64,000 nt of DNA, from positions 1 to 64,000 of the forward strand of contig DBZJ01000100.1 of the NCBI GenBank assembly GCA_002311635.1, given 5' to 3'. The stretch's first letter is position 1; every line of letters begins with the position of its first letter. The notes under the pieces are model-generated. The model was not told the DNA's origin. It did not search any database and worked only from the letters and a program-made list of their open reading frames with translations. Positions 34,189 to 42,313 of this stretch are shown here, in pieces. The DNA is from Syntrophaceae bacterium UBA1163 (GTDB lineage: Bacteria > Desulfobacterota > BSN033 > UBA1163). A program made the position numbers and the translations under genes.

Positions 34189-34650
34189 TTATTTCGCCCA
34201 CGCCGAAGAGGGATCTGCGGGGTAATAGTGCAATACTCCATCCTTATCGACACTCCATTTACTACCAGCCTGGTTGATATATAATTTCCCTCCAGAGTCC
34301 GAAGTCTGCGAACCAACTGGGTCTGCCTCAGCAGTAAAAGAATTGACATTCAACGTTCCACTAAATTGCCAAGTATAGTACGGGCTTATTGTTGTTGAAG
34401 GAGCGCCCATCGTCGTGATAAGCTCCACTCCTGTGACATCTGTTGAATAGCCTCCCTTTTCTGCTCTCCACATCTCTTGCGCCGCTCTCAATTGTTCTAA
34501 GGCAGTTTTGGCATCGGCCCTCCTCGCCTGTTGCATATAACTGTTATAAACTGGGATTGCAATTGCCGCAAGTATTCCTACAATTACTACCGCGAGCAAT
34601 AATTCAATAAGCGTTAACCCTCTATTGGATTTCATCGGAAACCTCTTCAT
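34189..34650 (-). CDS. Type IV pilin, PilE-like (third pilin)
   Basis: A prepilin with leader MKSNRG then LTLIELLLAVVIVGILAAIAIP. The body carries the ADAKTALEQLRAAQEMWRAEKGGYS helix of PilE-type minor pilins. Two starts are possible: Met1 at 34650, directly after the upstream stop with an AGGAGG inside that gene's end, or Met6 at 34635, preceded by AAGAGG and giving a six-residue leader. Family homologues often act as minor pilins beside PilA. It closes the three-pilin operon. Confidence 0.82.
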   Translation of the reverse strand: MKRFPMKSNRGLTLIELLLAVVIVGILAAIAIPVYNSYMQQARRADAKTALEQLRAAQEMWRAEKGGYSTDVTGVELITTMGAPSTTISPYYTWQFSGTLNVNSFTAEADPVGSQTSDSGGKLYINQAGSKWSVDKDGVLHYYPADPSSAWAK

Positions 34651-35088
34651 CTACCTCCTAGGCCTAAACTGAGGAGGAAAATCCGGGGACCACCCCCAAT
34701 TCCACGTTACTGAACTATCAGTATTTGTAGTTGGTGTTAGAGTCAATGTTTTGTTATCAACTATTGGATCAATGCTTTGAACTATTGCATTAATTGAGCC
34801 GTCCGCGCCCGAAACCGATAAATTTTGAATTCTTCCAACAGCGCCTAACATGACACCCAGGCTATCTGCAACCGCAGGTATCGAAGGGCAATTAGGCCAA
34901 GAGTTCTGGAGTTCATAGTATCCTGTGACGCCACTCGCAACGGTGGACATCGCATTTTCAACTTCAGACAGTTTGGCCGTAATCGTATAACCCTTATACA
35001 TAGGAAGAGCAACAGCGGCCAAAATGCCTATGATTGCAATCACCACTAATAACTCGATCAACGTGAAGCCTAATCTATTATTTTTCAT
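34651..35088 (-). CDS. Type IV pilin paralogue (second pilin)
   Basis: A 145-residue prepilin: MKNNRLG then FTLIELLVVIAIIGILAAVALPMYKGYT. The body shares the KLSEVENAMSTVASGVTGYYE and SSVTWNWGWSPDFPPQFRPRR features with the first pilin, so they arose by duplication. It has one Cys (SWPNC). It starts behind a long hairpin (35138-35191) that may reduce its expression relative to the first pilin. The stop TAG abuts the ATG of the third pilin. Confidence 0.82.
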   Translation of the reverse strand: MKNNRLGFTLIELLVVIAIIGILAAVALPMYKGYTITAKLSEVENAMSTVASGVTGYYELQNSWPNCPSIPAVADSLGVMLGAVGRIQNLSVSGADGSINAIVQSIDPIVDNKTLTLTPTTNTDSSVTWNWGWSPDFPPQFRPRR

Positions 35089-35127
35089 TTAAAACCCTTA
35101 TCTTCTCAAATTAAAGGGTTCTGTTTT

Positions 35128-35191
35128 CAAAAATAAAATAATGTTGGTGCCCAAGATTTCACTTGAATAACTCTTGAGGCACCAACATTAT
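35128..35191 (-). terminator. Hairpin terminator/attenuator between first and second pilin
   Basis: The perfect 14-bp arms ATAATGTTGGTGCC and GGCACCAACATTAT (35138-35151, 35178-35191) are followed on the minus strand by a T-rich TTTTATTTTTG tract. It would end most transcripts after the first pilin gene and allow limited read-through. Confidence 0.75.
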
Positions 35192-35209
35192 ATTATCAGA
35201 GATCTTAAA

Positions 35210-35644
35210 TTATCGTTTCGGGATATACGCCGGTGGCATATCGGCGCTGGACCAATTCCAAGTGATAGATCCGTCCGTATTCGAAGTCGGCACCATTGCA
35301 AGAGTTTTGCCATCAACGGTAGCATCAATGGTACCTGCTGATATCGTCGCAGTAATCACCCCTTTGACTACAGTCAGCGTACCAATTCTTGTAAGGGCTT
35401 TAGTTGAAACACCTAAACTGCTTTGAATTAAATCCTGAGAATCGGCAGTCGGCCATCCACCAGTCTCCTGCATGTATGCTGCTACAGCACTTGCCACATT
35501 ACTCATGCCATTTGTAACTTCTGTCAGTTTGGCTTTGATTGTCTGTGTCTTATACATCGGAATGGCAATGGCGGCCAGAATACCGATGATGGCAATGACG
35601 ATCAACAACTCGATCAATGTAAAACCTTTTTCTCTTCTTAACAT
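35210..35644 (-). CDS. pilA: Probable major type IV pilin
   Basis: A 144-residue prepilin: MLRREKG then FTLIELLIVIAIIGILAAIAIPMYKTQTIK, with Glu+5. The body ends ITWNWSSADMPPAYIPKR, a conserved pilin tail also seen in the second pilin. It has no Cys. The ATG at 35644 is preceded by AAGGAGGT at 8 bases; the longer frame to 35674 is not favoured. It is first in the operon, has a consensus sigma-54 promoter and is followed by a strong hairpin, which together mark it as the abundant subunit. Family role: the pilus fibre subunit. Confidence 0.88.
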   Translation of the reverse strand: MLRREKGFTLIELLIVIAIIGILAAIAIPMYKTQTIKAKLTEVTNGMSNVASAVAAYMQETGGWPTADSQDLIQSSLGVSTKALTRIGTLTVVKGVITATISAGTIDATVDGKTLAMVPTSNTDGSITWNWSSADMPPAYIPKR

Positions 35645-35744
35645 AATTGATACCTCCTTTTTTGTTTTGATCAACGGTTAATTTTTTGCACTTTGCATTA
35701 AAAACACGAGACCCCCTAACCAATATAGAAGAACGTTTTTTAGA

Positions 35745-35755
35745 ATCACCTCCTT
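35745..35755 (-). promoter_or_regulatory. Shine-Dalgarno sequence without a nearby start codon
   Basis: On the minus strand AAGGAGGTGAT, fully complementary to the 16S rRNA 3' tail, lies at about +12 to +22 of the predicted pilA transcript. No ATG, GTG or TTG follows at 5 to 10 bases. The true pilA site is about 90 bases further on. A GTG overlapping the site would open only a 24-codon frame. Confidence 0.6.
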
Positions 35756-35777
35756 CATAAAATTTTACAGGTATTCC

Positions 35778-35794
35778 AGCATAATTTGTGCCAA
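35778..35794 (-). promoter_or_regulatory. Sigma-54 promoter of the major pilin gene
   Basis: The minus strand reads TTGGCACAAATTATGCT. The -24 half is consensus, GG and GC are 10 bases apart, and the -12 half (ATGCT) differs by one base. Predicted start is near 35767, giving a leader of about 123 bases before the pilA ATG. PilR-type activation is standard for pilA. Confidence 0.85.
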
Positions 35795-36266
35795 ATTAAA
35801 GAGTTTTCCAAGCATTTTATTAACACGTTTAACTAATTGATATCTCAGGGGTTATTATCATACTACTAAATATAGAAACTCACATACCCTGTTTTGCTTT
35901 ATTATAAAGGCAAACTAAATCCCCACTTTTTGTCTACGCGTGACAAATATTGTTAACTTCCGAAATAGTATTCTACTCCATAATCTGCCTATCCTTAAGG
36001 GATACCAATTCTTGCCAAACGAGGCTTTTAAAAAAGTATACTAAATTGGACACCTAATGGCGAGGGATTTCTTTAATTCCAAAAAGAGACATTAGAATAA
36101 ATCTCTCTTTATTAAGTTGACTTGTTGAGAATATATTGGATCCTCAGCATCTAAGCCAAATCCTTTGGAAGTTAAATAAGTTGTTTAATAATGGTTCATC
36201 TCTGAAAATTTAGTTCACCGCGACACCACGTCAAAATCGATTTTAATAGAAAGAGACACTGTTTAG
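35795..36266. other. AT-rich gene-free region between divergent genes
   Basis: This is the regulatory spacer between pilA (minus) and the methyltransferase gene (plus). No ORF, RNA gene or repeat is recognised. Upstream binding sites for an NtrC-type activator of pilA would be expected here, but I cannot point to a convincing pair. Confidence 0.5.
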
Positions 36267-37049
36267 TTGACCAATATCACGACATATGCTAAGAAAACGT
36301 CAATGGATGAATCCAAATTAGGAAAAAATCTTAACCCTTATGATGTTGAAAGCGAGGTGGAGAGTTTCCATTGGTGGTTCGTTGTTAGGAGGAAACTCTT
36401 GGCATCTGTTTTATCATCCATTCATGTTCCGACAAATTTTATGACCCTTGACATAGGTTGCGGGGCTGGTTCAAATCTGAAGGTATTGTCATCGGTGGGG
36501 ATAAATGCAATTGGATTAGATCGATCAATCTACGCTTTATCCCTCATCTCAAAGAAATTAAAGGTTTCTCTTTTAAATGCTGATTTAAATAAATTACCCG
36601 TACGGTCCAATGCGATTGGTCTAATTATTGCAATGGATATTCTCGAGCATCTGGATGACGATGCAAATGGTATCAGTGAATTTTATCGGGTATTAAGTAA
36701 CGGAGGGATGCTCATCGTAACTGTTCCGGCCTTCAAGTTTCTTTGGGGAACTCAGGATGAAGTGACGGGACATAAAAGGAGGTATTTGAGGGAGGAAATT
36801 ACGAACAAGTTAAGAGAGGGGGGCTTCGAAATATTAAAGGCCTCTTATTTCAATTGTTTTCTCTTCATTCCTATTCTTATTGGAAGGCGCATAATTCGGT
36901 TTCTTGGATTGAAGGTTGAATCTGAAAATGAGATAAATTCTCCTTTGATCAATTTCGTTTCGAAAACCATTTTTTCGCTTGAACGTTATTTGCTTAAACA
37001 TTTTTCATTCCCGTTTGGCGTTTCTATTTACTGTCTTGCTAAGAAATGA
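36267..37049 (+). CDS. Class I SAM-dependent methyltransferase
   Basis: A 260-residue enzyme with motif I LDIGCGAGSNLKVLSSVG, the acidic LLNADLNKLP and IIAMDILEHLDDD, then the post-motif FYRVLSNGGMLIVTVPAF. It belongs to the large group with UbiE/biotin-type folds. The C-terminal hydrophobic stretch (about 195-212) may anchor it at the membrane. The start is TTG at 36267; an ATG at 36303 (MDESKLG) is an alternative. It overlaps the next gene by four bases, which points to a glycan or lipid substrate. Confidence 0.75.
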   Translation: MTNITTYAKKTSMDESKLGKNLNPYDVESEVESFHWWFVVRRKLLASVLSSIHVPTNFMTLDIGCGAGSNLKVLSSVGINAIGLDRSIYALSLISKKLKVSLLNADLNKLPVRSNAIGLIIAMDILEHLDDDANGISEFYRVLSNGGMLIVTVPAFKFLWGTQDEVTGHKRRYLREEITNKLREGGFEILKASYFNCFLFIPILIGRRIIRFLGLKVESENEINSPLINFVSKTIFSLERYLLKHFSFPFGVSIYCLAKK

Positions 37050-38632
37050 GATTGGACCCAATGGATTTCAATCATCCGATTGAAAACAGGGGAAGCCGAA
37101 AAGAAATGATTATCCTCATCCTTTGTTTAATCATCGGCTTTGCCCTTCGGTTCTACACCTTCGATCAAAAATCCCTCTGGATTGACGAAATTCACACTTA
37201 TAATGATTCGAGAGATGGTATCCAAAACCAACTGAAGTATTACAAAGAAAACCCAACTTACCTTCACCCCCCTCTTTTCTTTGTTCTCACTCATTCATTC
37301 TATCCTTTCACAAAACCAGAACGAGACCTTCGAATCTTCCCTCTAATACTTGGGATCCTTTCGATACCAATGCTTTATCTCCTTTCACGCCAGTTCTCTC
37401 CGAATATCGCAATCCCTTGTACCGTTTCTTTAACTTTCATGACTTATCACATCTATCTTTCTCAGAATGGTCGTCCCTATTCGCTAATCATGCTTCTCGG
37501 AATGGCGGCCCTCTATTTCTTTATGCGGCATCTCAAAACATTCCAAAAACGATATCTGATCCCTGCTGCCTTCTTTTTCGCCACTTTGTTTTATACAAGT
37601 TACAGCTCTATCCAATTTATTGTCTTATCCCAGATTCTGTGGCTTTACCAATTGAGGGAAGATAATAAGAAACCGGCTTTCTCATGCTTTATAATCTTCA
37701 ATGGCATCATTCTCTTTCTCTGTCTCCCCTGGCTTCTTTTTCTTGGTTTGAATTATCACGGTCAGTCTGTCATGGATCCCCTTACACTCCAAGACATTGG
37801 ATCCCTTTCTACGATACTGCATGGAATCTTAAACGACTGGGTACCCCATTTACCTTTGATGATCATTTCTACCATCTTACTAATCCTGTTCCCATTTTTT
37901 TCGAGAAATAGAAGGAATGCTCTCATTCTTTTAGGCGTTTTCGTTCTTCCAGTTGCAGGACTTTATTTGTACTGTAAGCTTTTAACCGTGACTCAGTTTA
38001 TCACTTCGAGGTACTTTATCAATTTTCTCCCTCTCTTTTTTGTTGCTTTGTTCTCTTCTCTGGGTGCGGTTAAAACGAAGTTTGACAAATTAAATAAGCT
38101 GATCCGGTTGGACCTTCTCTTTGTAATTCTTTTTATCGCGTCCAATCTGGTGATCTTACCTCTCTACTATCGCTCCGAAAAACAAGATTTCAGAAGTTTG
38201 GTGAATTATCTGAATAGCCAACTCAGGGATGGGGATATGATTTTTGTCAATACCTTAACGTATATTCCTGGAATACTTCACTATTTTGGAGTGTATCCAC
38301 AAAACCGGCATTACAAAATTCCCTTTTCATGGAAGAAACCCGAAAAGGAGTTCGAATTCAGAGCATCTCTTATTTCCGAAAACCGAGGCTTCACAATATT
38401 CCATTCCAATATTCCCTATGCCCGATATGTTGCAGATGGGAATCGACTTTGGATTCTTACCGGGAAAGAGGGAGCAAAGGAGATCAAGAAAAGTTCTCCC
38501 TGTGTTTTAAAGGGATATTTTGATGGGAGTTTTGCCAACTTCAGACGGTTTCCAAGCGATGCCTCCATGTACCTTTTCCTCTGGGATCCTAAATCTCCAG
38601 AGGAAAAGGGGATTGACATGCCGATCGAATAA
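37046..38632 (+). CDS. GT-C (GT39/ArnT-like) membrane glycosyltransferase, copy 1
   Basis: A 528-residue protein with about ten to eleven membrane segments and a first periplasmic loop KSLWIDEIHTYNDSRDG, whose Asp-Glu pair is the typical GT-C catalytic site. A periplasmic C-terminal domain ends EEKGIDMPIE. Such enzymes transfer sugar from polyprenyl phosphate to an acceptor in the periplasm. A close paralogue follows directly. The neighbouring pilins and GT2 (lipid-phosphate sugar donors) make pilin or glycan decoration likely. Acceptor unknown. Confidence 0.75.
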   Translation: MRLDPMDFNHPIENRGSRKEMIILILCLIIGFALRFYTFDQKSLWIDEIHTYNDSRDGIQNQLKYYKENPTYLHPPLFFVLTHSFYPFTKPERDLRIFPLILGILSIPMLYLLSRQFSPNIAIPCTVSLTFMTYHIYLSQNGRPYSLIMLLGMAALYFFMRHLKTFQKRYLIPAAFFFATLFYTSYSSIQFIVLSQILWLYQLREDNKKPAFSCFIIFNGIILFLCLPWLLFLGLNYHGQSVMDPLTLQDIGSLSTILHGILNDWVPHLPLMIISTILLILFPFFSRNRRNALILLGVFVLPVAGLYLYCKLLTVTQFITSRYFINFLPLFFVALFSSLGAVKTKFDKLNKLIRLDLLFVILFIASNLVILPLYYRSEKQDFRSLVNYLNSQLRDGDMIFVNTLTYIPGILHYFGVYPQNRHYKIPFSWKKPEKEFEFRASLISENRGFTIFHSNIPYARYVADGNRLWILTGKEGAKEIKKSSPCVLKGYFDGSFANFRRFPSDASMYLFLWDPKSPEEKGIDMPIE

Positions 38633-38649
38633 AGAATCTTTAGTATCAA

Positions 38650-38765
38650 GGGTAAGGGATAAGGTCATGAAGCCAGTTTGGGCAATGTTAAAAGGTGATG
38701 AGAAGGCTTTATGACTAACGATCTTACCCAACTACTAAACTGGCATCTTTACCTTTACCATCACC
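38650..38765 (+). promoter_or_regulatory. Element C, hairpin between the two GT-C genes
   Basis: The plus strand has GAAGCCAGTTTGG, a centre of about 60 bases, and CTAAACTGGCATC. The arms pair imperfectly (11 of 13). The same paired core occurs in leader element A. It separates the two duplicate genes and lies just upstream of the second start. Confidence 0.5.
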
Positions 38766-38775
38766 TAAGACCCTT

Positions 38776-40320
38776 ATGAGTGACTCGAAACAAAAAGAGA
38801 TCGTGATCCTAATACTCTGCCTCCTCATAGGGTTTGCCCTGAGATTTTACACCTTTGATCGAAAATCACTCTGGATAGACGAAATCCATACGTTCAATGA
38901 TTCGAGGGATGGTCTCAGAGGCCAATTTAACTTTTATAAGGAGAATCCCTCATACCTTCACCCTCCTCTCTTCTTCATCTTTACCCACCAATTCTACCCA
39001 TTTACCAAACCAGAAAGGGACCTCCGCATCATTCCACTGATCTTCGGAACCCTTTCCATCCCTATGATCTATCTGCTTGCAAGATCATTTTCTCCCGGTA
39101 TTGCCCTCCCATGCACGCTCTCCTTAACCTTTATGGCCTACCATATTTGCCTCTCTCAGGATGGACGAGCTTATTCGCTCGAAATGTTTTTAGGAATGGT
39201 GAGCCTTTATTTTTTTCTGAAATACTTGAAAACTTCAGAAAAGCGCTATTTGGTATTGGCCCCCTTTTCCTTTGCGACATTATTTTACACAAGTTACAGT
39301 TCTATCCCGTTCATTTTCTTTTCTCAGATCCTATGGTTCTATCGAGTAAATGGAAATAAAAGACCGCGATTTTATTACTGTTTGATCCTAAATGGTATCC
39401 TTCTTTTCTTCTGTATTCCCTGGATACTTTTTCTGGCGCTAAACTACCGTGGCCAGCCCCTGATAGATCCTTATGAACTCAAACTCTTGTTCTCCTTTTG
39501 GGATATTTTATCTGGTGTATTAAATGATTGGGCACCTTATCTACCTCTCACACTTGTTTCGTTGGTCCTTTTAATAGCCTTATTTTTCTTTTCAAAATAT
39601 CGTACGAATGCCCTAATTCTCATTGCCCTTTTCATCTTACCGATCGGTGGGCTATACCTGTATTGTAAGTTATTCGATGTTTTTCATTTCATTACCTCCC
39701 GGTATTTTATCTGTTTTCTACCTCTTTTCTTCATCGCTCTACACCTGTCGCTTAGTGCTATCGAAGATAGATTTGAAAAATTAAACAAATTTGTGCGATT
39801 CAGACTCCTCTTTGTCATCCTTTTTATCGCATCTAATCTCGTGATCCTCCCACTCTATTACCGCGCTGAGAAGGAAGATTTCAGAGGTTTAGTAAATTAT
39901 TTAAAGGGCCAACTCCGGAAAGGAGATAAACTTTTCGATAGCGACATGGCCTATATCCCAGGCATACTTCACTATTTCGGGGTTTACCCGGAGAAACGGC
40001 ACTATGAGATTCCTTATTATAAGGTTTCAGAAAATGAGATCGCATTCAGGAAATCTTTTGTTTATAAAAATAGTCAATACACAATCTATTGTTCCAAAAC
40101 CTGTTGCAACCAGTATCTTTCTGACAAAGGCCGTATATGGATTATTGGAGGAAAAAGGACCGCGAAGGAGATCAAAGGGAATTCTCCTTGTGTTTTAAAA
40201 GGATACTTCGATGGGAGTTTTCTTAATTTCAACAAATTTCCGACAGATGCTTCTATATATCTTTTTCTCTGGGACCCTAGATCCCCAGGAGAAAAGGGGA
40301 TTGATATGCCGATTGAATGA
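38776..40320 (+). CDS. GT-C (GT39/ArnT-like) membrane glycosyltransferase, copy 2
   Basis: A 514-residue protein closely similar to the preceding gene over its whole length. It shares SLWIDEIHTFNDSRDG, LHPPLFF, FYPFTKPERDLRI and the PCVLKGYFDGSF to KGIDMPIE tail. The periplasmic region around residues 385-465 differs most and contains a Cys pair region (CSKTCC) absent from copy 1. This pattern fits tandem duplication with change of acceptor specificity. It converges on the next gene with three bases between stops. Confidence 0.75.
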   Translation: MSDSKQKEIVILILCLLIGFALRFYTFDRKSLWIDEIHTFNDSRDGLRGQFNFYKENPSYLHPPLFFIFTHQFYPFTKPERDLRIIPLIFGTLSIPMIYLLARSFSPGIALPCTLSLTFMAYHICLSQDGRAYSLEMFLGMVSLYFFLKYLKTSEKRYLVLAPFSFATLFYTSYSSIPFIFFSQILWFYRVNGNKRPRFYYCLILNGILLFFCIPWILFLALNYRGQPLIDPYELKLLFSFWDILSGVLNDWAPYLPLTLVSLVLLIALFFFSKYRTNALILIALFILPIGGLYLYCKLFDVFHFITSRYFICFLPLFFIALHLSLSAIEDRFEKLNKFVRFRLLFVILFIASNLVILPLYYRAEKEDFRGLVNYLKGQLRKGDKLFDSDMAYIPGILHYFGVYPEKRHYEIPYYKVSENEIAFRKSFVYKNSQYTIYCSKTCCNQYLSDKGRIWIIGGKRTAKEIKGNSPCVLKGYFDGSFLNFNKFPTDASIYLFLWDPRSPGEKGIDMPIE

Positions 40321-40323
40321 AGT

Positions 40324-42309
40324 TCAATTGGGTGAGGGAAGGATCTTGAACACCCTATATTTCTGGTAGCGAAAAAGCTCATGGGTCTCGTTGCTCAAAA
40401 AGTGACCAAAGATAACTCGCTCGTTTTGTTCCATGTTTTTTTCCAATAAGGGAAGGTTCAAAAAAAGGTGGGTAAATCCAGCCCGGGTCAACCTTCTGGA
40501 GAGTTCTTCTCCGTTGGCTGATGCGTGAATGAATTTCTTCAGCGTGGTGTCTTCTATAAAAGTATCAGAATAGTACTTGCAGCTCAGGTAATACCCATAT
40601 GCTCCTGTCCATATGCAAAGCAAGTAAGAATGTGGGGGTAGGTTTTGATTGATAAATTCCATGGCAGGGTAACCCGGGACTTCTCGAATCAGAAAATCCT
40701 TCTCCTGCTCTATGCCCAAGACCGGCCTGTAGAATCCAACCTTAAAAAACTGCGTGCCTAGAAACCACATGTTCCACGCAAGAGAGCCAATGAGAACCAA
40801 CAAAAGCAAAACATTTATCAAGTGTCTCCTTCTTGCCCAGTTTACGAGAAGCTCTACCGATGGAGCGGCAAAAGCGCAAGCCAGCATTTGAGAAGGCAAC
40901 CAAAACCTGACTTGCTGCGTTCCGAACACAAAAAATGCAGCGGATACTACAAACATCAATCCTATTTGTCTCAGCATACTCCCCATCAACCGGCGACGAT
41001 ACAAAAGCATGGCCGAAACCGCGCTTAGAATTACACTAAGAATTAGGAATGGTCCTATGGCGCCGTCGAAATGTGTTGTGTCAAATCTTCCTAAGAAGGC
41101 CAGCCGCCACGGAAGGAAAAGATAGTCCAGAAAATTCTTTCCCATTCCATAAATATCTAAATACTGAGACATTGCGAGCGCCCTGGCTTCATCCCAGCCT
41201 TTTCCACCAAAAAGGAACCAGCCCATGGGATATACTGGATTGCCCAAGGTCATCCAGTTCCACCCCATCCAACAAAGACCTGGCGCCGCTGAAAGGCTGA
41301 ATACTCCGATCATGCTTAGAGCATTTTTAGGAAGTACTTTTCTCTGGCTCCACAAGAGGATCAGTCCGAGCAATCCTAAATAGATCAATCCACTATATTT
41401 GAGCGCAGGCATCCAACCTGCCAGGAACCCAATCAATGAAATAGGTCCGAGTCCCAAGCTTCCAGCCTTGTTCGACTCCCTTCCAGGTCGGAAGAAAAGG
41501 AATAAAACTAAAAGACTTCCTCCAAGGGTCATGAGAAGGGCTGGCTCGACATAGCCACTTCCAGTGAAGTACATGACAGGGGGAACTGTGGCGAATCCAA
41601 CCGTGCACAATGCGGCCGGCCAAGGTCCAGCCATTAGGTAAGTTAAGCTGTAAAGCTCCCCAATTGCGGCAACCTGCTGAAAGACCGAAAACCCCTGGGC
41701 CGCGCGATCGCCCGCGTTGGACAGTAGAAGGGTCATAATGACCTCTTGCCCTTTGGGAAATGCTGAGAATAGATTTCCCTGGATGTGCACGAGGCGGCCT
41801 GCCTTCAAATACACTTTTGGGCATAGGAGGTGATAAACCAAAGAGTCTCGGAGATAAGGTGGAGTTGCTGCTTGAAAAATCGCTGGTACAATGAAGAGCC
41901 CAACTATCACAATTAAAATAATTTTTGCAATCTTTTCCTTTTTTATTTTTCCTGCTATCTCTCTGTCGGTATCCTCTTGAATCGTTTGATCTATCAATCC
42001 GAGCGTGGATGGTCTTTTGAATTCTACTTTAATCTGCCAAATTGCTATTCCAATCCCTATAAAAAAAAGAGTCCAAAGTATTATCGGAACAAAGGCCCCG
42101 ATAAATCCTAAAACTGTTAAAAGGTATGAAAACAAAACGTTTCCTGTTGTAAAGGCAAGAGTATGACGGGCCGTAGAGGGTAAGTCAATGTTTTTGCCCA
42201 AAAAGCACCTGAGCAGAATATTCCCGGCGGCCCAGCAAGCTGCGCCGAAAGTAATCATACAGACGAACTGCCAGAAGAGATTCATAGGACCATTAAAACT
42301 GGAAAACAT
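40324..42309 (-). CDS. Large membrane protein, probable GT-C type or polymerase
   Basis: A 661-residue protein with roughly twelve membrane segments and a periplasmic C-terminal domain of about 120 residues (from EKDFLIREVPGYPAMEFINQNLPPHSYLL). The architecture resembles GT-C or Wzy-like proteins, but no clear catalytic motif is visible. A PYLRDSLVYHLLCPK loop near the first third may hold the acidic site. The start lies 4 bases after the asparagine synthase stop, so the two are one transcript. Exact function not recognised. Confidence 0.6.
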   Translation of the reverse strand: MFSSFNGPMNLFWQFVCMITFGAACWAAGNILLRCFLGKNIDLPSTARHTLAFTTGNVLFSYLLTVLGFIGAFVPIILWTLFFIGIGIAIWQIKVEFKRPSTLGLIDQTIQEDTDREIAGKIKKEKIAKIILIVIVGLFIVPAIFQAATPPYLRDSLVYHLLCPKVYLKAGRLVHIQGNLFSAFPKGQEVIMTLLLSNAGDRAAQGFSVFQQVAAIGELYSLTYLMAGPWPAALCTVGFATVPPVMYFTGSGYVEPALLMTLGGSLLVLFLFFRPGRESNKAGSLGLGPISLIGFLAGWMPALKYSGLIYLGLLGLILLWSQRKVLPKNALSMIGVFSLSAAPGLCWMGWNWMTLGNPVYPMGWFLFGGKGWDEARALAMSQYLDIYGMGKNFLDYLFLPWRLAFLGRFDTTHFDGAIGPFLILSVILSAVSAMLLYRRRLMGSMLRQIGLMFVVSAAFFVFGTQQVRFWLPSQMLACAFAAPSVELLVNWARRRHLINVLLLLVLIGSLAWNMWFLGTQFFKVGFYRPVLGIEQEKDFLIREVPGYPAMEFINQNLPPHSYLLCIWTGAYGYYLSCKYYSDTFIEDTTLKKFIHASANGEELSRRLTRAGFTHLFLNLPLLEKNMEQNERVIFGHFLSNETHELFRYQKYRVFKILPSPN

Positions 42310-42313
42310 GAAA

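Noticed and set aside
36046-36062. A GG-N10-GC pattern (TTGGACACCTAATGGCG) upstream of the 36267 methyltransferase gene
   Set aside because: Both halves are poor matches to the sigma-54 consensus and it is more than 200 bases from the start codon.
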